From Thozetella sp. PMI_491 (lineage: Eukaryota > Ascomycota > Sordariomycetes > Chaetosphaeriales > Chaetosphaeriaceae), in NCBI GenBank assembly GCA_021432635.1, contig MU270112.1, positions 23,002 to 87,001 on the forward strand: a stretch of 64,000 nucleotides of DNA, written 5' to 3'. The notes beneath the pieces are model-generated. The model worked only from the letters and a program-made list of their open reading frames with translations, did no database searches and had not been told where the DNA came from. Made by a program: the position numbers and the translations under genes. Below, one piece after another: positions 37,998 to 50,600 of the stretch (the stretch's first letter is position 1; each line of letters starts with the position of its first letter).

Positions 37998-38277
37998 ACC
38001 CTATTAGTAATTTCCCGACGAGCTGTAGTAGAGCTCGTAGAAAATTAGCCCGTGCGACGCTAAAATCCATAAAAACAGGGGGTAGAGCTCGTAGAAAAAA
38101 GGGGGGTAGAGCTTATAGACTTCCTATTTAAAAAACACTCTTAAAAATATAAGAGATAGAAAGGATAAAAATAAGCTTAAATATTAAATTCTAAGCTTTT
38201 AAGAATTTTCTAGATTTAAATCTATATAAGAGAAATCTTAGAGTTACTTTATCTTACTAAGGCCTGTATAAGTGGGG
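37998..38277 (+). repeat. repeat X, first copy, left part
   Basis: Matches 63527-63808 in direct orientation, with mostly transition differences. It contains short internal repeats of the kind 'gtagagctcgtagaaaa'. The copy is interrupted at its 38268-38277 sequence ATAAGTGGGG by a Mutator-like element and resumes at 56618. Confidence 0.85.
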
Positions 38278-38558
38278 GGGGGCCCATAGGATCACGGGAC
38301 CCGTGATTTTAATTTTCTCACGGGGCCCGTGGATATTACATAAGCGTGGACCCTAACCCTGGGATCCCCCATATGGGGGGGGGTTCTGCAACCACTACAT
38401 CTACGATCGTATCCCCTTATATTTTAAAAAACAAAGCGGCCAGCTGGCGCAGTGGATATATGGTTGTAAATACCGTAAATATCATCTAGTAAAAAGCGTT
38501 TTAAAACTAAAAAAAAAAGTAAAAAAACAGCCAGCCAGCCAGTTGAACTGCCCCCCCC
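38278..38558. repeat. left terminal inverted repeat of the MULE
   Basis: About 281 bp matching the reverse complement of 56332-56617. This arm keeps high GC. It includes the palindromes ATCACGGGACCCGTGAT at 38291-38307 and CACGGGGCCCGTG at 38319-38331, plus poly-G and poly-C runs. Confidence 0.85.
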
Positions 38559-38645
38559 ACAAACCACACTAGTATCCACTATATCTACGCGAACGCGTCG
38601 CGTAAAGGATATTAAACTAAGCAACGCTATACGATCTTGATCAAG

Positions 38646-39564
38646 ATGGCTTTGTTTCCAGCCGACTGCCTCCCCCCTGAGGGCGAGTTTAGCTCTCGAG
38701 AGGAGCTGTTTCGTTCAATCAACCAATGGGCATCAACCAGAGGATATAGCTTTACACCTAGCCGATCCACTAAAGAGAAGTCTGGAAAGCAAGTAATCAC
38801 ATATGCTTGCGATCGATACGGCCAGCCGCTAAACCTAGATACTCCACGTGTACGAGCGACAGCTTCGCGTAAAACCAGTTGTTTATTCTTAGTCTTAGCT
38901 AAAGAGTCTCTTGATAAATCTACCTGGTCTTTAAAATATCAACCTAATCTATAACACTCTTATTATAATTATATGCCTATTATTTATATACTACTAGCTC
39001 ATCCAGTCTATCGTCACCTTATAAAAGAAGATCTTATGACTATTACTAAGCTATCTAACACTGGTATACAACTATAAAATATCCAGGTATATATACAATA
39101 AAATATATACTTAACTCTAGATCAATAAGATATTTATAATTAACTAGCTAATATACGACAAGTAAGTTATTAAGGCTAGAATCTAATTAATACTTTAGTA
39201 AGCTAGCTAAATATTAAAGGCTTTTAGAGCTGTATTTGCCACGATAAGGATACTAGTAAGATTAAAGCTATCCTTTTTACCCATCCTAATTCTTTAGCTT
39301 TCCTAAAGGCTTATCTAGATATAATAATCCTTAATAACACTTATAAAACTAATAAATACAAGATACTACTTCTTAATATAGTTAGTATAGATACTTGTTA
39401 ACAATCGTTTTATATTAGCTTTACTTTTATAAATAGTAAGAATAAGGGAGATTTCCTCTAGGCTTTAGCTTAATTAAAGGTAATTTACTAAGCTTATAAT
39501 ATATAGCTCCCATCTATAGTTCTTACAGATTGTTATTTAGCTTATATAAATGCTGTTTTAATTA
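38646..39564 (+). pseudogene. MULE transposase, N-terminal and catalytic start, RIP-broken
   Basis: The frame from ATG 38646 is intact for 102 codons up to a TAA at 38952. The N-terminus has the usual look of fungal MULE transposases: an EL-FRSINQWA helix, a Y-F-serine-rich DNA-binding-like segment and an acidic CDRYG motif. Beyond the stop, the transposase core can be read through further stops near 39280-39560, with LAFLKAYLD, an NNTYKTNKYK segment matching the DATYKTN catalytic region, and a VLTDCYLA segment matching the VLTD catalytic region. The frame is cut at 39564 by an LTR element and continues after the insertions. It encodes no full-length product today. Whether the first 102 codons are expressed is unknown. 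Confidence 0.8.
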
Positions 39565-39986
39565 TGTTACAACACTAAGATCCTAGGGTTAGTATTCTTA
39601 ATATATAGGAGATTCTTTCCTAAGATAGAAAGGGTGGAGACGAGTGGAGTATTAATCAACTAAGGGGTGTAGAATCTAGAGTGTAAGCTAATATAGCTTA
39701 AATAGATTAATTACTAAAGAGTAAAGGCTAACTGATCTATCTAGGTAGAGACTATGGTTTTATATATTAGGTTGCTCTTTATAACTTATTAGGCTTATTA
39801 TAATAATCTAAGTAATCTAGAGTATTAGGCTTATTATAATAATCTAGGTAATCCTTTTTAATTAGCTAAGTATTTATATAAATGCTTAAGGTATTTATTA
39901 GAGGTTCTACTCTTACTGATTATTACTTTAAAGTGCTAGGCCTTATTAGTAGTTATAAGGAGATAGCTAATACCTTAATTATAATA
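39565..39986 (-). repeat. LTR of copy A, distal (3' LTR of the minus-strand element)
   Basis: 422 bp, direct repeat of 46790-47211. It follows directly on the AATTA target duplication. Confidence 0.88.
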
Positions 39987-42900
39987 TAAGCTCTTTCTTT
40001 TATATTAATATTTATAGCAACCTATAAGTAGGCCTTGTTTTATATTTATTAGTTAGTAGGTTATTATAATTCTTTCCTTTTTTATTGTTATATTTTAATA
40101 AGATGTCTAATTATATAGAGAAATAAAATTTTATAGCTGATAAAACTTATAAGTGTTATATATTAGTTACTTAAATTGATTTATATAGGTTTATACTTTT
40201 GTTTAATATAATATATTCTTTTTATTTTAAATATAATCTAGCGTGTAAAATATTAGATAAAAAGATATTAAGATATTTTAAGTGTATAAAATAAGGTTAT
40301 ATATATAATAAATCCTTAATAACTTTATCTTATAAGTCTTATAGGTCTTATATATTAAAGATATAGGTTTATTAATAATTATTAATAATATTAAAATATT
40401 TAGATAATTAAAAGAGATTATATCTTAAAGAGGAAGAGGCTAAAAAAGTATTATTTATATTATAGATATAGATTTCTATTATAATTAGTTATCTAGCTTA
40501 TTTATATAAGTAGTATAAAGCTTTAAAGATAAAAGGTATAGACTTATTTACTTAAGGGTTTATAAACTTAAAAGTTAAAGAATTAATAAAGGCCTATATT
40601 ATTAACTACTTAAACAAGCTTAATATAAGGGATTCTTCTTCTTAGTTAGACTTTAGGTTAGACCCTTTTATATTAGCTGACTTTAGTTTAGTATAGGTTA
40701 GTTAAGATTCTAAAGGTAAAACTATTAAATAAGCTCTTATAAGTTCTTTAAGTGTTTATTAGGTTCTTATATATTTTTACTAGTATTATATCTTATTTAC
40801 TTAATTAAGTACTTTAATCTATCTTTAGTGTTATAAGAGTCTATAATATTCTCTATTTTATATTTTAGTTATTTGTTGACTTTTATATATTTATCTAGTC
40901 TAATATTTCTTAATACTAGTTTAAATAATAAGATATAAAAGATAAGGTGTATTTATATTATTAGGGGTAGTTTTAGCTTATAAGTAACTTTACTAGTTTA
41001 TCTTTTAATCTAAAATAGTTCTAACTTTTTAAAGTCTAATTTATTACTTAATTATATTGTTTTAATATTTCTTTATAAGAGGTAAACCTTATCTCTCTTT
41101 TAAAAGGTTAGTCTTTTTAACCTTTTCTAGTTAGTATATTTACTTATTTTATTATAGATAAACTTAAGTTTCTTCTTTATAAGTTTATATAAGGTTTTTA
41201 ATTTTTTAACTCTTAATCTTACTTTAAGATTCTCTTTTAAGTTAAGAGGGGTTTAATAGACTTTTAGTTTTAAGTTATAGTTAGTAAAGAATAGGGATAT
41301 CTTAGTTAACTCTTGTCTAGTATTATTATAGGCAAACTAGATAATTAGTAATAGTTATATCTAATTATTTTATTTATAGTTAATATAATAGTATAAGTAT
41401 TATTTTATAGTCTAGTTAAGTCTTTTTATTTACCTATTAGACTAAAGGTAATAAGCTATTAATAATTAGTGTTTAATTTTAAGTTAAGCTATAAAAGCTT
41501 TTTAAAAGTTTAAGGTAAACAATTTATCTTTATTATTAACTAACTCGTCTAATAATTTATAGTTTATAATAATATTTTTTATAAATATATAAGCTAGTTC
41601 TTTAATATTATTAGCTTTTTTATATAGGATAAAATAGTTATACTTAATAAGTTTATTAATAATTACTAAGATATTATTAAAAGATACTTTAATTAAGGGT
41701 TTCTTTAAGGGTAATAGTTTTATAATAAAGTCTAAAAAGACTAAGCTTTATAACTTTTTTAGCTCTAAGAAAGTTATAGGTATAATATAGTTATTCTAGG
41801 GTTTTAATAACTTCTTAATATCTATAGGAGAGGATTTTATATATCTCTTTTACTAGGTTTTATTATAGGGTGTTAAAGATATAGATTTTCTTATAGAATT
41901 AGTAGACTTTATTTTTCTTTCCTATATTTTTACTAAGGCTACTTTATATAAAGTTTATAAAGTTTTAATTATTAGAAACTTTTTTAATCTTATTAGTCTA
42001 ATTAGGATTTAAAAGTATTTAAAAGGTAGTGTTTAGCTCTTAAAAAGCCTAGTTTAAGCTTTTATCTTTTAAAACTATTAAAATACTTTATATATATAGT
42101 TTTAGTTTTTATATATAGTCTTTCCTTTAATTAAGAGTATCTACCCTAGTATTTTCTAGTTCTTTTTTATATATAATTTTAAAATTAAATTTAGATAAGA
42201 ATTTAGTCTATCTAATTTATTATTTATTAAGTTCCTTATTAGTTATAAAATAAGTAAGGTTTTTATAGTTTATATAAATAATAATTTAATATTATACTTT
42301 ATAAAGATAAACCTTTTATTCTTTAAGGGCTTTAATAATAATTATTAGTTCTTTATTATATATCTAATAGTTAATCTCTACTTTTTTAAGCTTTTTTAAA
42401 AAGAAGATAACTAAATATAATAGTCTTTTCTTATTATATTATTTAAGTTGTCCTTTTATTATAAAGTTTAAGGAGTTAATTTTAACTTTATATAGTCTTA
42501 TTAAGTCTAAGAGTATAAGTATAGGTTTACTTAAGATTTTTAACTTAATAGCTTTAAAGGCTTTACTAGCTTAATTAATCTATTTAAACTTAGTCTTTTT
42601 ATAGGTAAGCTTTATAAGTAGTAGGATAAGCTTATTATAGCTTTTTATAAAGTAGTAGTAGTAATTAGTAAATCTAAGGAAAGCTTATACTCCTTTTATT
42701 ATTTCTAATAATAGTTAGTCTTATACTATTATTACTTTCTTAGGGTTTATTCTAATAAATCTAGGGGTAATTTTAAATCCTAGGAAAATAATTTCTTTAG
42801 TGTAAAACTTATTCTTCTTTAGTTTTACTAAGAGTTTAGTATTTTTTAAGGCTTATAGTATAATATAAATATATTACTTATATTTAGTTTTATTTTTAAA

Positions 42901-45900
42901 GTAGATAAAGATATTATCTAAATAAATAATATAAAATCTATTAATATATAGTTATAAGATATAATTAATTATAGCTTAAAATATTATTAAGGCGTTTTAT
43001 AGTTTAAAAAGTATAATTAAGTACTTATAATATTTATATTTAATTCTAATTATTATTTTTTATTCTTTTTCTTTTACTACTTAGATTAAGTTATAAGTTC
43101 TTTTAAGGTTAAGGTATATTATTATTATAACTTTTATTAGTTAGTCTTATAGTCTAAATATTAAGGGTAATAGTTTTTTATCTAGGATAGTAATACTATT
43201 AAATTATTAATAATTAATATATAGTCTTTATTTCCTAGTATTATCCTTACTTTTCTTTAGTATAAATAGGATTAAGTATCTTACTAGTAAATTTAATAGT
43301 TATATATAACCTTTCTTTAGGTTTTTATTAAGATATTATTATAGGGCTATAAGTTTCTCCTTATCTAGTTTATAAATTTTATATAGTCTAGGTTATTCTC
43401 TTGTTTTAATTAGTATATAATAGTTAAACTAATTATATTTTAATAACTTTATGTTTAATATTTTTTTAAATAGTTTATTATACTTTAATATTCTTTTAAT
43501 ATCTTACTTAAGGTTTTTATTATAAATACTTTAATAATTATTAATATCTTAAAGGTTTTTTCTATAGGCTTATTTAAGGATTTTTTATAAGTTATTTTAA
43601 AAGCTAAGTCTTTTTAAACGTTTTTAATTTCTCTTTTTAATATTAATTAAGTGTATTTTTTAGGCACTAGTCTAAAGAATATCTGGCTAGTTGTCTAGTT
43701 AATTCTTAAGTTATTCTTTTATAACTATAATATCCCTAGAATTAAGTGGTATAGTTTAATATCTATAATATTAAAGGTTATTTCTTTATTATATATATTA
43801 TAGGCTAATATTAAGAGGGGTATAGTCTTTATTATAATATCTCTCTTTTTATATTAAGCTAGTTCTTCTTTTATAATATATAGGTAATATATATATTTTT
43901 TCTTTTTCTAAGGTAGTTATAACTAGTTAATAACTCTAGGTAATATATAATTTCCTTAGGATCTATTATTAATTATTATAATAATATTATATTAGTTATT
44001 AATAATAAAAATATAGGTAAATAGTCTTAAGTTTAGACTAGTAGTTATTATAAGAGTCTTTATCTCTAAGTTATTTTATTAACTCTTTATAGGTAATATC
44101 TATTATTTTTTATCTAGTCTTATCTTAGGGTTAGTTATAGGTATTAGCTTTTATCTATAGGTTATAACTTATATTATATAGGGTTTTTAAACTAAGGTTT
44201 AAGTCTTATATTAATAAATTACTTTTATATATATGTTATAGCTTTAATTTATTCTTTTATAGTTTTTATTTATAAGTTAATAGAGTCTCCTCTTATAAGA
44301 GTATATCCTTATACTTTTCCTTAATATTATTATATAGTTTTCTCTAAGTAATAGTATAAATATATTATTAAAATATATTAAGTTATATTTAGCTTATTTT
44401 TATAATATATTAAGAACTAGGGGTTTAGCCTAAAGGTAGCCTATCTATTATATTAGTCCTTTATTTCTTAATACTTTGTTTCTTTTTATAAGTATAAGTT
44501 ATTAATTTACTATATTTTATACCTAATAAAGAAGAAATTATACTTTAGTTTATCTATAATATATATTTTATATAGTATAATATATTATATCTAGGTAATT
44601 TCTTTATAGTATTTATATTATAAGCTTATTTAAGGGTTATCTTAATAGTTTAATTATTAATTATTTTTTAAAGAGTTATAATATAAGACTTTATCTATAA
44701 GGAATAATATATATTTCCCTCCTAGGATTAAGTTAAGTCTAATCCTTAGGTATTCTTAAATTATAAATAAGAGTATATTATATAATTCCTTTATTAGTTT
44801 TTCTTTAACTTTTAATAAGCTGTTAAACTCTTCTTCTTATTGCCTAGGTATATAAAAGGCAAGCTACTTATTATTTCCTTTATAGATATAGGTCTTAATA
44901 AAGAAGTTATCTAATTATATCTTTTAGACTTTCTTATTATTATAATATATTATTATAAGGTATTATTTAGGATAGTTTAATTATTTAAATATAGGTATTA
45001 AGATATTTAATTATTAGAGTTTCCCTAGTTATTATTTATTAATAGGTTTTTATTTTATATATAAGATATTATTTTTAATATATATATTATATCTAGGGTT
45101 ATTTAGGTTTAAGAATTAGTATTTCTTTTTATTTTTAAAGTAGTTATTATATACTTTTTATAGCTAATAGTTTAGCCTATTATCTTAATTTTTTATATAT
45201 TTTAAAGGTAGTAATATATAAAAGAGTAAGTACTTTTTATAATAAATATATATTGTTATTTCTCCTTATTCTTAAATATAATAGACTTTTTTACCTTAGT
45301 ATTTTAAGTATATCTTAGCTCTATCTATTTTATATAGTCTATCTAGTTTATAATATATAATTAGCTTTAGTTTTTATATAATTAAGGTTATATTATTTCT
45401 AGCTAGTAATAATAAATAGTCTGTTTTAATTACTATTTTAAGGTATAATATAGCTTTTCTAGTCACTAGTCTACTTAAGACTATATATTATTCTAGAGAT
45501 AATTCTTTTATTAATATTATAATATAGATATTATTAAGGTCTATAATATTATAGGTTAGATTATCTTATATAGTTATATTTAGGGTTTATACTAATCTAT
45601 ATTATATTAAATTAACTAATTACTTTTTAAGTATTAGTTTCTAACTTATCTTCTTTAGTTATTTATAAGTATTAATATAATATCTCTTTTTTTAATAGTT
45701 ATAGTATTTAATATCTTTAGGGTTTTATTTTAGTTTTTATTATACTATATTTAAGTCTATAGGTTTTATATAAGTCTTATATATTATTATTTAATAATTC
45801 TAGTATTAGTTAGTAGATTATTTTAACTAGTTATTTTATTAAGGCCTTTTAATATTAGCTTATTATCTTAATTCTTACTACTATCTTTTTATTCTTTATT

Positions 45901-46789
45901 TATATAATTAGTTATTAATATAGGTTATTATTTCTATATATAATAAGAAATCTTCTAGGGTATTAAGTTTAAAGACTTTATCTTTAACTTTACTTTTAAG
46001 TCCTTAGTAAAATAAAAACTTCTTAGTTTTATCTATATAGTTAAGGAGTAAGTAAAGTTATTAAAAGTCTATTATATATTAGACTATTAATCCTTTTTAT
46101 TTAAGTTGATATAAGTCTTATTTCTATTAGTATTTCTTATTAGGTTCTTAAAATAATAATCTTAAGGTATATTTATATCTTATATAAGATATAAATATAT
46201 TTTAAGTTTTTAAGTATAGTATATAAATAAGTCTCTTTTTAAAGAATTCTATAAGGTAGGGTTTAAACTAAGCTAGTGTTTTCCCTTTAAGGAATAAAGT
46301 AGTATATACTATTTTTTTAGCCTTATTTTTAAAGCTACTAATATAAAAGTAATAATAAGCTTTTATTTAGGCTAGGTAGTTTTTTAAGAGTTTAAAGATA
46401 CTATTAAAAGTCTAAGACAGGTTAAGCTTAAGTTTTTTATATCTTATAATAAGGGTTTTAATAATATTAATAATAATATATAGTATATTAACTTTATTAA
46501 TAAGTTTTAGGACTTAGTATATTTTATTATAAACTTCTTTTAGGATTTTTACTATTTTATTAAAGTTATTTTTAAGCTTTTTATAAGTATAATCAGTATT
46601 ATCTTTACTATCTTTTCTTATATCTTTTATTTCTTAGTTAAAGTTATACTAAATAAGGGCTTTATCTTTTCCTTTTCTAGACTTACTAGAGTTATAGCTA
46701 TTAATAAATAAGGTGTTCTTACTAGATATATTAACTATAAAATATTATTAATTACACTTGTCTTATCCTTTAAAAAAAAGTAATTAATA

Positions 46790-47211
46790 TATTATAACAC
46801 TAAGATCCTAGGGTTAATATTCTTAATATATAGGAGATTCTTTCCTAAGGTAGAGAGGGTAGAGATAAGTAAAGTATTAATTAACTAAGGGGTATAGAAT
46901 CTAGAGTGTAAGTTAATATAGTTTAAATAGATTAATTACTAAAGAGTAAAGGCTAACTAATCTATCTAGGTAGAGACTATAGTCTTATATATTAGGTTGC
47001 TCTTTATAACTTATTAGGCTTATTATAGTGATTTAAGTGATTTAAAGCGTTAAGCTTATTATAATAATCTAGGTGATCCTTTTTAATTAGCTAAGTATCT
47101 GTATAGATGCTTAAGGTATCTATTAGAGGTTTTACCCTTATTAATCGCTGCCTTAAGGTATTAAGCCTTGTTAGTAGTTATAAGGAGATAGTTAATGCCT
47201 TAGTTATAACA
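46790..47211 (-). repeat. LTR of copy A, proximal (5' LTR of the minus-strand element)
   Basis: 422 bp, direct repeat of 39565-39986, ending TTATAACA just before the second AATTA. It lies head to head with the 5' LTR of copy B, only 34 bp away. Confidence 0.88.
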
Positions 47212-47245
47212 AATTACACTTTTATAAGCTACACTTTTGCTTTAC
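47212..47245 (+). other. 34-bp MULE remnant between two retrotransposons
   Basis: The only MULE DNA between the two insertions. It includes AATTA (duplication of copy A) at its left end and TTTAC (duplication of copy B) at its right end, and continues the transposase sequence interrupted at 39564. Confidence 0.8.
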
Positions 47246-47677
47246 TGTTACGATTAAGGCATTAGCCACCTCCCTGCGACCGCCAACGAGGCCTAGCGCT
47301 TAAGCCTAGCAGTTAATAAGGGCAGAACCCCTAATAGATGCCTCAGGCACCCACGTAGATGTTCTACCAATAAGAAAGGATCACCTCCTCGGAAGCTCAG
47401 TAGTGATCTAGATCACTAAGTAAGCTAGATCACCAGCACTCCTTAGAATAGGTAAGCTATAACGAGTAACCTAGTATATAAGACTATAATCTCTACCTAG
47501 ATAGATTAGTTAGCCTTTTACTCTTTAGTAATTAATTTATTTAAACTACCTTAGCTTACACTCTAGATTCTATACCCCTTAATTGATTAATACTCTACTT
47601 ATTTCTACCCTCTCTACCTTAGGAAAGAATCTCCTATATATTAAGAATATTAACCTTAGGATCTTAATATTATAACA
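47246..47677 (+). repeat. 5' LTR of copy B
   Basis: 432 bp, beginning TGTTACGATTAAGGC and ending TATAACA. Its first 220 bp retain many C and G, unlike the partner LTR at 54529-54960. Within 47246-47460 it is one of the least RIP-altered stretches of the block. Confidence 0.9.
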
Positions 47678-50600
47678 TATTAATTACTCTCTTTTAAAGG
47701 ATAAGATAAGTATAATTAACAACGTTCTATAGTTAATATATTTAGTAAAAACACCTTGTCTATTAGTAGTTATAACTCTAATAAGTCTAACAAGAAAAAG
47801 GAAAAGGCTCCTGCTTAATATAGCCTTAACTAAGAAATAAAGGATACTAACAATAATAGAGATAATATTAAATATATTAGTATAAAGAGAGACCTTGCCT
47901 AGATAAAAAAACTTATTAGTAAACTACATACTAGTACTACCTAAGTGCCCTAACTTAAAAGTAATCTATATATTATATATGCTATTATTAATATTATTAC
48001 AACCCTTATTAAAGGACGAGAAAAGCTAAAGCTTAACCAGCCCTAGCCTTTTAATAGTACCTATAAACACTTAAAAAGCTATCTAGTTTAAGTAAGAGCT
48101 TATTACTGTTTCTATACTAATAGCTTTTAAAGTAAATATAAAAAAGTAATATATATTAGCTTATTCCTAAAAGGAAGAGTACTAGTATAGTTTAAATTAT
48201 ACCTTATAGACTTCCTTAAAAAAAGATTTACTTTAAAACTTTAACCTAAAACTTATAATATTTTTATAACTTATATAAGATATAAATAAGCCTTAAAATC
48301 TCTCTTCTAAAAACTAGATAAGAAATACTAGTAGAAATAAAGCTTATACCAACTTAAATAAAAAGGTTTTACAGTCTAATACACAGTAGAATTCTAATAA
48401 CTTTACTTACTCTTAGACTATACTAATAAAACCAAGAAGTTCCTGTTTTACTAAGGACTTAAAAGTAAAGTTAAAGATAAAGTTTTAAAGCTTAATCCTT
48501 TAAAAGATTTCTTATTATATATAGAAATAATAACTTATATCAATAATTAACTATATAAATAAAGGATAGAAAAATAATAATAAGAACCCTAATAATTAGC
48601 TAATACTAGGAGACTTTAATAGAATAACTAGTCTAAGTAATCTACTAACTAATACTAAAACTACTAGATAATAGTATATAGGACTTATATAGGACCTATA
48701 GACCTAAATATAGTATAATAAAAACTAAAATAAGACCTTAAAGACGTTAAGTGCTATAACTACTAGAAAAAGAGATATTATATTAATATATATAAATAGC
48801 TAAAGAAAATAAGTTAGAAACTAGTACTTAAGAAGTAGTCTATTAATCTAGTATAATATAAACTAGTTTAAACCTTAAGTATAACTATATAAAATAACTC
48901 GACCTATAATATTATAGATCTTAATAATACTTATATTATAATATTAATAGAGAAACTATCTCTAGAATAATATATAGTCCTAAGTAGACTAATAATTAAA
49001 GAAGCTATACTATACCTTAAAATAATAGTAAAAGTAGACTATTTACTACTACTAGCTAAAAATAATATAACCCTAACTATATAAAGATTAAAGCTAATTA
49101 TATATTATAGACTAGATAAACCTTATAAAATAGACAGAGCTAAAGCTTACTTAAAATACTAAAGTAAAAAAGTCTATTATATTTAAGACTAAGGAGAAAT
49201 AATAATATATATTTATTATATAAAGCACTTATTTTTTTATATATTACTACCTTTAAAATATATAAAGAATTAAGATAATAGACTAAACTATTAGCTATAG
49301 AAATTATATAATAACTATTTTAAAAATAAAAAGAAATATTAATTTATAAACCTAAATAACTCTAGATATAATATATATATTAAAGATAATACCTTATATA
49401 TAAAATAGGAACTTATTAGTATATAGTAACTAGGGAAACTCTTAAAACTAGATATCCTAATACCTATATCTAAATAGCTAGATTATCTTAAATAATACCT
49501 TATAATAATATATTATAACAACTAAGAAGTTTAAAAGATATAATTAGATAACTCCCTTATTAGGACTTATATCTATAAAAGAAGTGATAAATAACTTGCC
49601 TTTTATATACCTAGGTAATAAGGAGAAGAATTTAATAGTCTATTAAAAATTAAAGAAGAACTAATAGAGGAATTATATAATACTCTTTTATTTATAGTTT
49701 AAGAATACCTAGGAATTAGACTTAACCTAATTCTAAGAGGGAAATATATATTATTCCTTATAGATAGAGTCTTATATTATAACTCCTTAAAAAATAATTA
49801 ATAACTAAACTATTAAGATAACCCTTAAATAAGCCCTTAATATAGATATTATAAAGAAATTACCTAGATATAATATATTATATTATATAAAGTATATATT
49901 ATAAATAAACTAAAGTATAATTTCTTCTTTATTAAGTATAAAATATAGTAAATTAATAACTTATACCTATAAGAAGAAATAAAGTATTAGAAAATAAAGG
50001 ACTAATATAATAGATAAACTACCTTTAGGCTAAACCCTTAATTCCTAGTATACTATAAAAATAAATTAAATATAATATAATATACTTTAGTAATATATTT
50101 ATACTACTACTTAAAGAAAACTATATAATAATATTAAGGAAAAACATAAAGATATACTCTTATAAAAGAAGACTCTACTAGTTTATAAATAGAAATTATA
50201 AAAGAATAAATCAAAGCTATAAAATATATATAAAAGTGATTTATTAATGTAAAACTTAAGCCTTAGTTTAAAGATCTTATATAATATAAACTATAACTTA
50301 TAAATAGAAGTTAATATTTATAGCTAACCCTAGGATAAGACTAGATAAAAAATAATAGATATTACCTATAAAGAGTTAATAAAATAACCTAGAGATAAAG
50401 ACTCTTATAATAGCTACTAGTTTAAATTTAAGACTATTTACCTATATTTTTATTATTAATAATTAGTATAATATTACTATAGTAATTAATAATAGATCTT
50501 AAAGAAATTATATATTACCTAGAGTTATTAACTAGTTATAACTATCTTAGAAAAAGAAAGAATTTATATATTACTTATATATTATAAAAGGAGAATTAGC

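Larger units (their letters stand above)
39565..47211 (-). mobile_element. Ty3/gypsy retrotransposon copy A (minus strand), RIP-degraded
   Basis: A 7,647-bp element with two 422-bp LTRs (39565-39986 and 46790-47211) and a 5-bp target duplication AATTA at 39560-39564 and 47212-47216. Its interior mirrors that of the next element, so pol runs on the minus strand. It was inserted into the transposase gene of the MULE. The left LTR keeps the terminal TG...; the far right end keeps ...CA. Its LTR is a subtype different from that of copy B, with an extra internal 'cttattataataatcta' duplication. It is dead through many stops. Confidence 0.9.
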
